Positions 49,001 to 61,000 of a stretch of DNA of 64,000 nucleotides are shown here, one piece after another. Made by a program: the position numbers and the translations under genes. How positions within the stretch are numbered: the stretch's first letter is position 1; each line of letters opens with the position of its first letter. A model generated the notes under the pieces. It was not told the origin of the DNA. It worked only from the letters and a program-made list of their open reading frames with translations, and did not search any database. Source of the stretch: Branchiostoma floridae (Eukaryota; Chordata; Leptocardii; Amphioxiformes; Branchiostomatidae); the NCBI RefSeq assembly GCF_000003815.2, contig NC_049986.1, positions 6,854,028 through 6,918,027 of the forward strand. Reading direction: 5' to 3'.

Positions 49001-52000
49001 CTATAAAAAGGTACCAGACATTGTCCCTTCCTAGGGCAATACAAGTCATGGTGAGATTTACCGTAGTCTTTAGATGTCTTCACATTATATGGTTTTGTCA
49101 ATAAATGGAATCCCATGTCGGGGAAGTGTCATGTGCTCCTGGCTACTATGACATCATAATACACTCGTCAATGTTGTTCAGGCATTCCAACGTTAACCAT
49201 AATGATTATTTTTGTTATAGTTTCCTCATTCATATGAGTCAGGTATCCAGCTTCTAAAAAGAATCATTATTTCTCAGCCTTAATTTATGTCAGCCACAAC
49301 ACAATGTTGTTGTGTACATTGCCTTCCAACAAAGCGACAACAAATAGTGTGGTACCTACCATAATTGCCAGGGTCCCATCCCTCCGTCCCAGGTAAGAAA
49401 TTTAGGGATGGAAAAAATATTACCCTATCTGTCCCCAAAATCTCATAACATGAAAATCTATTTTCATGAGCTTAAAATGGCACATCTAACAAGGAAAACC
49501 AACAACATGGGCTCCCAAACAATGGGTGGGAAAGAAAAACATAATTTAAAGTTGGAGAAACCCTGCATTATACTCACAGTGATGGTTTCTCATCTGAAAA
49601 GCTCTCGTATGGATGCGAGCGATGCCTGAACATCACCATACAGTCCCGGAACAAGTCTGCAAGGCAGATACACGGACAGCACACATACTGCCTGAAGGGG
49701 ATATCTTCATAAAGGTCCTCTGCTTTCTGTAGGAAGGTGTCCATGCTTGCTGGTTTGATCCGGTGAGTTTAGCCAAGCAGTACAACGGTCTAGAATGCTC
49801 GAGTGTGGTGGATGTACCTCTGAAGGCTGTGGTCTATTCTGACATAATCTCACCACCACAACAGCTGGTGTTGATGATACAAAGAGAAAGCACTCCACTC
49901 CAAACAACTGATAACACCAAGGCAACCCAGGCAGTGAGCACTGGCAATCGTCAGCGTCACCTTGGATAATGGCACAGAAAATATCGCACCTACATGTGCT
50001 GGTCCTCTGCGTTTACCTGTTGTTGTTGTCCAAAAAAGGCAGGAGTCGTGTAAAACGTGATATAGCGTCCTTCAAGTGACACGTGCCGAATGACAAGAGA
50101 CTCTTCACGAGCAACCGACAGCAATGCGTACGCCGACAATTAACCAATTATCTTGGCTATTTCTATCCAAGTACAACAAAGGACGCAGCGGCCAGTTCTG
50201 GTATAAAAATAGCCCTAAAAATGCTAACTAATTGTACCAAAAAAGATAACAAAAGAGACTGCCTGACAGAAGGGTGAATGGCAAACACAGGAGTTCTATC
50301 ACGCCAGTGCCTACCGCTTCCTTCCTGTACATGTAAATGTGACAGAACACGGAGATGCGATTTAATGTAATGCTCACACGCAAAGGGATGCCCCATTATT
50401 GCCTCATGAGTAAAGGGGACTTTGGTGTACAGACTGCGACAAAACTGTTTCAAGGCAGCAACTTTACACTACATCATATGATTATTATGAATACTAAATG
50501 TGGCTAACATGAATGGATGAAAAAAAAAACTGACTTTGTACCATGACAAATATTTTGTAAAAATTTGCCACCAATCCCACTTTTACGCAATGAACCATCC
50601 CTACAGAGCAGCTCTCTGATTGGACATTGTGGTGGATCAATCTCTGCATAATGAGGAGCACAGGTGGGGTGTACCACTGTGCTCACATGGGGAGGGTCGC
50701 ACTGGGTCATGTTTTGAATAATATGAAGCACAAAAGGCCGTGAACCATTCATGTGTACAATCATGCTGTAATTGCATAAATCCCTATAGGCATGGAACAG
50801 ATGGAGAAATTCCGAACACCACAAAAAATTTTGATTTTCAAGAGATTCTGAATCTACACCATTGAATCAGAGAATAGTGTCCGTTGTCATGATTTTATTC
50901 TATCAATTTAATCATCGCCTTTCACTCTTTCCAGTTTTCTCATAAAATATTTATGAAGGATTTTCATTCATTTTCTGCTTGGCTTTATGGAAACATTTTG
51001 TAATCTGTATTAGGGATTTCAACTGACCATCATAAAAAAGTCAACACAACCTAATTTTGTCATACTTTTTGTGCTACAAACCACAGTGACAGAACCAATT
51101 ACAATTTATTATCATTCTGATTTTTGAGCATAACAATGAACAAAAATGAATAGAAAAATACAGTAGAATCCTGTTCATTGCATGCCCCATTTTTGTCAGA
51201 GGATTTCATGCAGTTATCAGGCTTAATCAATTAACCCTAGGATGTCAAATGAGTGGCAATGACCAAAAACAGACAACTTCGTCAAGTTTAACAATTCTGT
51301 TCCTTCGTTTAGACCCAAAACGTTGTTCCATTGTGTTGCCAACGTCAGGCAGAACCACCTACATGTGTCAAACCTCCACACTTTCACAAGAAACAAATTT
51401 CTCTGTGAACATTCAGAGACAATATTACAAAACTTTGGGCAATTTGATGCCATTTTACATAGTCTTGTCAGCATATTTTTGCTGTTTTTGTTATTTTTGT
51501 CAATATATGTTTCCAGGTTTTATAGTATACCATGTGTTGTGACATTTTTTCATGCATATATCAGACTTATGCCAGAATGGCTTATACAAATAATATACAA
51601 ATAAAATAGCTTAATATATACAAATCTTATTTATACTGGGGTGAATGGTTTGGGTTTTCAGATTTCTATGCAATTCCACAAATTATGCAATTGGCTAAAA
51701 TACAATTAGTTTGAGTCTAGCGTATTGCAAAATACAGTATTTTCCAGGCTGTACCATGCAAATAACGGATGCCAAATTACTACCAGAAGTTTGTCCTAAA
51801 TCTAGGAATCGAAGCCTGGTACAGGTGTAAAATGCAGGTATCCAGCCTTACTGAAGCTCAATCATAGGATTACAATAAGCCTTGTAGAGTGTTTAAAGTG
51901 GTAACCTACAAACTCAGAAGTAGGCCTCTCCATAACAACCAAATCTCCACTCTAATAATGACATTACTCTTAATGCCATCCATGACCATATGTTTAAAAT

Positions 52001-55000
52001 TAGTCCTCTACAGATGGTCTGTAAGTCAATATAATAAAATGGGATAACTTATAATATGACAAGGGAAACAGCTATTTTCAAAGTTTTTCTGTCTTATATA
52101 ATTTTTTCATCTACTAAAAACAGTTGCCAAGCTTAAGAAGGTTATGTTTTTGGTGTTTGTACATAACGCTAGTTCCCCTTTATCCGCAGGGTAACCTATA
52201 TCTGTTGTTTTCATAAGCAGGGTATGTAGGGCTATCATGCCGACAAACTTTGAGTTCAAAGTGCTATATTTTGAAAATATTGCACTTTGAAACAAACGTC
52301 CGTCGACTTTGTATCCCTAAATATGCTGTTTTGAAAACCAATGGATATAGTTACCCCACGGATAAAGGTGAACTAGCGTTACATACAGCATAACTTGACA
52401 AACTATGGATGGATCCTTATTTGGTTGATGTCATAGATGATGTAGCTTTAGAATGAATGAGTTTATTGCTCAACAATCGCACAGGGTACAATGTATGGCA
52501 ACCAATAACAACTAATACTAGCTATACAGACAATAGTACTAAGAGGCGGCTACATACAAAACAATAACTAAACATTTAGATGATGTAGGCTGTCACAAAA
52601 TATCTTTGAAAGTCTTGAAGATAAAACTGCAAAGAATGGTTGACAATGTACATTGTACATGTATTACAAAATAGAATACATATGACCCTAGCTTTTTATT
52701 CACCTTTAGCCTTCTTCAAATGGTGCATTCAAGTGATCAATAAAAATATGTTGTACCAAAAGACTACATGTATGTCCACAGAGAGGGGGTTACAACATTT
52801 GAGAAAATTATAAAGCACTACTATGACATTGAACTATGACAATCACAGTTACTGTAAGTGAGGGCATTATGGAAATACATATCCATTTTGTTCAACTGTT
52901 TTGTCATTTACGTTTGTGAAGGTTAGACATCCAGGTAAGCAATATTCAAATACAATTCAATCTCTACAACTGGATAAAAAATCGGATATTTACTTCCGGA
53001 CGTTTCGAGTGACATCCATCACTCTTCTTCAGCGTCACTAGAATGAACTAGCAGAACCAATTCCATACAAGTACAGCTAACTAGAAAAACTGGTTTAACC
53101 ACTAACTCATTAGGATCATATGCAAAGTTACTCAAATGCAAATATGTTAGGATAGTTTCCTATGGTCAGGCAACACCATAGGAAAAAAAACTATGTTTTG
53201 TCATTTATTTCAATCTTGAATTTCAAAAATGTTTTGTGACAAGATGATCACATTCACTAGAACTTACTGCCCAATACGAGGCAAAAAAAGACAAAATATT
53301 ACACCAGCATGTTTTTGTATGGATCTTACACCACTGAAATAAACTGCAATTGCAAACAAGCTAACAGTGACATGAAAGTTAAGTGCTTGACGACCCCAAT
53401 TCCATAAACAGGATGTATACATTGTATATGTATGGACAGAAGCCACATTGCCAGCTGATCCCTACAGTTTGAGTTTCAATAGATCAGTGACATCGTCCCC
53501 CGATTGACGTCATTGGAGTACAGGCTGTTTCTCAGGGATTTAACAACACAAACTGGCATGAAATAAATGTATGGGCCGGGCTTACAGAGTTCCGGTCCAC
53601 CAACTTACCGGGGCACAGGAGGAGGGATTTTATGACAGTCCTGAAAAGAAGTTATGTACAGTAACCAGGTATAACAGCCTACGTACTAAGTAATTGCTGA
53701 CAGCCTTCACACTGAAGGTCTCATTGATGAGTTTCTTCTTCCCATAGACTTCTATGTTATAATTCGTGGTTTACACGGGCGCTTTCATAATGAAGATTTT
53801 TCATTCTATGTTGAGCACATTTACCTTAATAGTATATCGTGGGGGAAAATTGCCAACGTCAAATAGACACCAGTTCTTTTTTTATAGCGATTACAAACTA
53901 CGATTAGTCAATCCCCACAAAAGGCACTTTTTCTCTTCTAGTGTATACAACCGCACCACTCAGAACCCACGACTGTGTACCTCTGACCTAGCGTGCGTCT
54001 GCAAAACTTTACCTGCTAATTTCTTCAGTTACAAACAAACTTTTACCAATCAAACTTTTGAGATGAGTTCCATTGGCTAAAAAGGAATTTCTCACCGCTT
54101 AAAACATGCGTCCATGCAGCCGTTTATTTTTTGGCTGGGATCTCTTTTAGGGTACCCACTCGGAGTAATACATCAATGAGACCTGACACCGAATTAGCAG
54201 GAATCAAGCAGAACCAGCTGGAATAAATAATTTGCAAAATTCATGCCACATTTGGGTGGTAATTCCAGGATTTGCTTGCCATTTCGGTTTTCCCACGAAT
54301 GAGATGAAAATGTTCGAATAATGTTGTTATGCTTGTGGTCATACAGGAGTTAGCATATTACACTCTGAATGCTGTTGAACATTTCTCCACTTCAAATGCA
54401 CCTCAAAAGTTTTGAGCATGGCAAAAACATTTGGGACGGCCCCAAGAATGGGCAGAAATATCTGGAACACAGTGAGAATTTCTAGAATGCACTATAAATA
54501 CCCAGGAATATACAAAGAATATAATAGTCATTCTCATGGCATTCCGGCTGATTCTGCTTCTCGTGTGAAGGGGCCTTTAGAAAAATAAACAGACTTGTTC
54601 CAATTTTGAGCATTATACACAGGTTACTAGTCTATATTTTTTCTTTGGGACATTGTTTTTAATTTGTTCCTATCATACAACTAAATGTATGTCTATGGCT
54701 GAATTTCTAAGAGTAAGACGTATTTGTCCTTGATAACAGAATATCCAGATTGGTCTTTGGTTTTCCTAATCTAAATGTTTTTTAATTTGTTCCTATCATA
54801 CAACTAAATGTATGTCTATTGCTGAATTTCTAAGAGTAAGACGTATTCGTCCTTGATAACAGAATATCCAGATTGGTCTTTGGTTTTCCTAATCTAAATG
54901 TTTTTTAATTTGTTCCTATCATACAACTAAATGTATGTCTATTGCTGAATTTCTAAGAGTAAGACGTATTCGTCCTTGATAACAGAATATCCAGATTGGT

Positions 55001-58000
55001 CTTTGGTTTTCCTAATCTAAATGTTTTTTAATTTGTTCCTATCATACAACTAAATGTATGTCTATTGCTGAATTTCTAAGAGTAAGACGTATTCGTCCTT
55101 GATAACAGAATATCCAGATTGGTCTTTGGTTTTCCTAATCTAAATGTTTTTTAATTTGTTCCTATCATACAACTAAATGTATGTCTATTGCTGAATTTCT
55201 AAGAGTAAGACGTATTCGTCCTTGATAACAAAATATGCAGATTGGTCTTTGGTTTTCCTAATCTAACTACTCCCCTCCCACCATCCTATTTTGGCTACAA
55301 CACATAATCTATACTATAGGTCAGATGTAAGTCTACACTCTAAACTTAGATAAGATTACATAAAACCAATACCTGACGCAAGAGCGCAGCTGTCATTAAG
55401 TGAAAATATCTTAAAGTCTTACATTAACACAACCTTTTGTTGATGTACCATGGCAACTCACACAGGAATGCTCTTTAGGATGAGATAGTATTGTAAATAG
55501 ATTTAACATTCCAACAGCCCTCATACAGTATATTGACTTGTGTAATGTTTGACAAGAAGTAGCAGTATGATCAATACAAATTTTAAATGTTCTGACTACA
55601 ATTTAGGGCATTACAGTCATGTAAAAGATACATGTACATTTTAAAATAAGATACATGTACAAGTATGTAATAGACAAAATGTACAATGATAGAGAAAGGA
55701 GAATTTTGGTATCGTAGCTGAAAAGACACGATTAATTTCTCTCTTTGTAAAGGATTTCTCAGCCTTCGTTCTAATATGAGGTACAGGCACGTGTTTTGTG
55801 TCTAATTGACATGCTCTTTTACAGTTCTGGTAAGTACGGCTAGCCTTGCCCTATATGAAAGATGTTTTTCCCAGGCCCTTCTCTTATGAATTCCAATTAT
55901 TGTCCCGATTCAGAAGAACCCTTACATTGACATGTTCCATGGCTTTGCAACATGTGTTTTTCTTACATGGGAGAAAGATTGCTATGATCTTAATTTGCCG
56001 TACTTCTTAAAGAAACAATTTTTCCGCCTTTTCTTATGAAGTCCAATCCTTTTCCTGATTCAGAAGTGCCTGACAGTCACATGTTTGATGGCTTTGCAAC
56101 ATGTGTTTTTCTTACATGGGAGAAAGATTGCTATGATCTTAATTTACCATACTTCTTAGGAAAGATGTTTCCCCCCTTTTCTTATGAATTCCAATCCTTG
56201 TCCTGGTTCACAAGTACCTGACAAGTGTGCAGCCTCGTGTTAGATGGCATTGCAACATGTGTTTTTCTTACACGTGGAAAAGATTGCCCTAATTTTTAAG
56301 TACATTACAGAGAAGCACATGTTTTATTGATTGTCACAGCCTTCCTTAGAAAGATTTTCTTGACTGTGTATAATGTAACCTTAATGATGGCACAATCACG
56401 TAGCTTAGGAGATGTGCTTTCTGTTCAATACATAGTGACAAGTAATTTTCTGAAACTGGTTAGCTTCTGCTGTTGAGCCCAACTGGGTCATTGTGGGCAA
56501 AGATTTTGCACCTGAGGTCTTAATGCATCGATTTTTACTCTAAGAAGAACCTGTGTTACTCTGTAACATGAACTTATCATTACTGATAAGAAATAAATCA
56601 CAGACTTTCTTTACGCATACCAACTGTGAACATTAAGTTCTGAAAAAAATTAAATTTTGTTAGACTGTGAAAGTTTGGTACTGAGAAGACAAAGTGAATT
56701 ACAGTATACACAGAGGTAATTACCGTAAGAAGGAAATGTCTGCAGTAGTTGCATGTTTGCAGTTTTGGTGGTGACCGTTTCAAACTTAAAAACACTGGAA
56801 AAATATTGTCCTATCTTCAGCCCGCCTACTCTACTGTTTCAACTACAGACTTACGACCACCACAAAGGCTTCATTTTATGAGTGAAATTAAATCCCAATA
56901 AACTTAAAAGCCTTCTAGAGACAAAGAACATATGAATAGGTTCTGCCCATGCTATAAAGCAGAGACTGAGAGACAGCAACGTAAAGAGCGGCCCCTTCTC
57001 CCTCGCTCACCACCCACCCTGCCCTGCACTAAGTGTTCCAGTCTTTTCTGTACTGCCCTGGGCTTGAGTAGCCACATGAGACATCGTCACCCTCTAAGGG
57101 TGGGTACTGGTACAGTGTACTCAGGTACAAAACTGGTTTTCCTTATTGGACCAATCCAGAAAAAACGGACCTGAAAAAATTTGTTGAACCGGATGTTGGA
57201 CCTATTGGAAAATGAAGAGATTAAATTATCATGATTTCACACGTTTTGGGACTTACATGTACGGGTCAAAGAAAGTACAAGAGCGAAGTAGAGTAGAGTC
57301 TATACTCATTTCTACCAAGTCAACAGTACAGAGGTAGTTAGCCTTGTAGGATTTTAAAACGCCAGTGTTAGTAGAATACTCCACAAAACAGAGTTCTTTT
57401 TGCGAAATGGACCATTGTTTTGAGTATCATCCATTCACAAGTTCTCACATACTGAATCAGGTCCAGGTTCAGGTCCAGACCTGGACCTGATCCTCTGGAC
57501 CTAAGCAGAACCTGGACTTGAATTTTCTGCACCGGTACCCACCCTTATCACCCACATGCAGTAACTGAGGCTTGATCTGACATGAACTCTAATGCTCGGC
57601 CATGAGCAAATGCCAATGATGATGATGTAGAGTTTGGCTAATTCTTACCAGTTTTCCAAAAATTTCTCAACAGTATGCAGCTCCTATTCTAAATTTGCAT
57701 ACATGTACTAGTTCTGCTTCATTTAGTTCCACAGAGACTTATGCCGTCTGAAACATCTGACACTGTTAGAAGCCTTATCTAGTCATTTCATTCAATTTGT
57801 GTAATGCAGATTGCCTTCTAAGTGATAAAAGCTGTTCATTGGATTGTATTTCCTCAATGTTCCCACGCACTGTTCCCGAGACGTTTTAATGCTTCCGTTC
57901 TTGGCTCTGCTTCGCTAACGAGAAATGCTTCCGCTACTTCAGCATCTTTTAGCACTAACCAGCATCCTGCCATATTGATAAGTGCATCACTTGGATCCTG

Positions 58001-61000
58001 TTTCCTGTTGTCTATAGTATAGATGACGTAAAACTGGGCACACTTTGAAAAATGATACAAGAAAACAGTGTTACAACTGTTACAATAAAACAAGATATCA
58101 CAACTAAAACGGAAATAAAACAAAAATTCTGACTGACTTAACCTTTCTATATTCTAAACTCAGTATTCTTGATAAGTTTTCATGAAAGCCACTTCAAAGA
58201 CTGAAACTAACAGGCAAGTTTTCTCATAGTTATCATGTAGGCCATAACTATCAAAACTTCAGCACTAAGGACAGGAACACCTGCTGTTCTTCAGGAACTG
58301 CTCTAATTGACACCAATCAACAAAAAGACTCAATTCAAGAGTGTCTGAAGGCCATAGCTATTAAAAATTCAGTACCAGGGACAGGAACACATGCTGTTGT
58401 TCAAGAAGTTTTTTAATTGGTACAAATCAACAACTGACTCTATTCAAGGGTGCCTGAAGGCTTTAACTATTAAAACCTCAGTACAAAGGACAGGAACACC
58501 TGCTGTCCTTCAAGAAGTTTTTTCAATTGGTACAAATCAACAAAAAGACACAATTCAAGAGTGTGTGAAGGCCATAACTATTAAAACTTCAGTACCAAGG
58601 ACAGGAACACCTGCTGTCCTTCAAGAAGTTTTTTCAATTGGTACAAATTGTGCAAGGAACAACCCTGGATGGGAGTCGCCGTCCGGGCTGTTTTCCAGCC
58701 GATGATATCTTACTGTAAACACCCGATCACTTGTGCAATGTATGTGTAGTTCATAATGACAATGTCACATCTGTGCAATAGTTAAGAAGCGACGTATAGA
58801 ATTGAAATATTGAAAGGCTGATGTATAGCACCACTTTTTTTGTAACCTTGCGCCCTGCAGATCATTGTGTATCTGAATAAGGGGTCGTCCGAGGTGTATT
58901 TTTAAACCTTCATCTTGTACTCGTGATTTTAGACGTGTCCTTTTAAAAGTGTTTTCTTGTGAGAAATAAAGATGATGTTGAACACAACAAAAAGACACAA
59001 TTCAAGAGTGTCTGAAGGCCATAACTATTAAAACTTCAGTAACAAAGGACAGGAACACATGCTGTTTTTCCGGAAGTGCTCTAATTTACACAAATCAACA
59101 AAAAGACTCAAATCAAGAGCCAGGAAGCAGACAATTATATCTGAACACCGAGAGAGCCCTCAAAATCTACACACCCTGATTGCCTCAGCCTGAGATTGCA
59201 ATCCTTGAAGTTGAAACTGTTGTGAGAGTCCTCTTCCAGGCCTGGAAATGAGTTGGGTTGGGTGGGGAAATTGCAATGTCTCTCCAAGCCTGACTGCAAA
59301 TTCAGTCTTAATTTCCTAACAAGTATATGTCCTGCAGTGTTGTTTGAGAGCAATTCATCTTAAGTTTATACTGCAGTTTTAGACTGGGGCTCTTTCAAGA
59401 AAAACCTAAGGATCTGAAAGTACTGCCACAGTGCCCAAAATCACCAGATTTCATTGCAACCTCAATAACAACCAGCATGCCAGAATTCAAGCAAATCCTT
59501 AAAAAAAAAAGAACCTCCTGTTGAAGGTTAGAGATAATAAAACAGGGAGGCAGGACACACAACTACAACTGATCCCAGGGTATTTTACAATTTTAAGACC
59601 ATATATAGCTCTCTAAACATGTATACAGCCTTTATGAGTTAGTGACTTTGACATGTTTGACTGGTTTTCCACTTAGATTGCAGGGTACTTTCCTAATGCT
59701 TAATAGCTTCTGAATAAAGATTACTGTTACTTATTCTGTATCACACAGGTACACTTACCATGGCCTCATAAACACCATTAATAACCACCCACTTTACACG
59801 AATACCCGACATCACGGTCTTATTTCCTAGCATCCATTTAACCATATCGTGGCCTATATATCAAAGGATGAATTTGATACAGTGTATAACATACATGTGT
59901 AATGTATATCTTTTACGCGCAAGATTCCTGACATGTAGTTTACTCTCAAAGGGAATCATTACCAAAAACACAAGGAGAATGTTGATTGGCATTCTCTTAT
60001 GCCGGACCCGCTACTTGTGTAATTTGTACATGTATATTTCAAGCAGCTGACCCTGGCACTTTGGCTTGCATCCCATGCTTCTTGCTGCATTAGTACTGAC
60101 TAGTCAGTATACCAGCCAATCAGGGCACCCCCTACAGTCATGGGGCAACATGATTGGCTGTTAACTTAACCTCCTACTACAGGAGGGGTTATCTGATTGG
60201 TTAATGCTGCATGAAGGACAGGTTACATGTACAAGCCTGTATGCCAAGGCTGCTGCTTGATATTCACAAGTGGCAGGTCTGGCATGAGAGGGAAATTGAT
60301 TTGACAAGTATCTTTTGCAGGTCAATGAACTGATGTACAAAAGTGTACAAGGATATCACTAAGCAACACAAGATCTCATTATTACAGGGTAGACTTCACA
60401 AGATGATTCAAATGAAACAGCTAGAGGCAAAACAGCATCAGTATGGTGCATTTCTGTAGAGATTACATCACAGATTCATTCAGACAGTGTGTCTGAATGA
60501 ATCTGTGATGCATATGAGGCTGTCTCGAGAACACTTTCAAACATCAAAGATTTCTGGATGATTGGTTTGGTTCAATGAATGAATGGAAAGCAGCAGCATA
60601 CGAAAAGATTGCTACTGCTAGCACTTAATAACAGCAATAAACAAGATAGTAAAATGATAATTAAAGACTGGCATTAGACTCTTGATTAGAGAGTAAGACA
60701 TGAGAGGAAGAACATACAGTATGTAATCATAACTGAAGACAATTTTCAACAACCTTTTAAAACAAAAAAAATAATATTGTGCATTTCATTGGTGTACCGA
60801 ATGGTAAAAAAAATAGATTTCAAGTGAAACTATGTCACTATCATTTAATTGTTAGAAACTTAACTTACGTGCATGCAGTCACAACTCGCGAGTAAATAAT
60901 ATAATTATATTATGTAAAGCTTGAATCATTTGCAAGGCAAAAAAAATTATATTTTCTACTTTTGTATTGAACTACACTAACTGTCATTTTGCAGGGCTCG

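Larger units (their letters stand above)
59131..60991. other. NPDC1 intron, few features
   Basis: No exon recognised. It contains a CCAAT-box cluster (60114-60200) and a perfect hairpin (60466-60510). An A-run lies near 59499. Confidence 0.4.

Noticed and set aside
52441-52570. Third copy of retroelement-end repeat F
   Set aside because: GAGTTTATTGCTCAACAATC has a similar layout, but the sequence match to 17421 and 32961 is too weak to claim.
58391-58705. 104-codon plus-strand frame with repeated IKTSVQRTGTPAVLQE peptides
   Set aside because: Translation of the 110 bp tandem array; it ends where the retroelement inserts.
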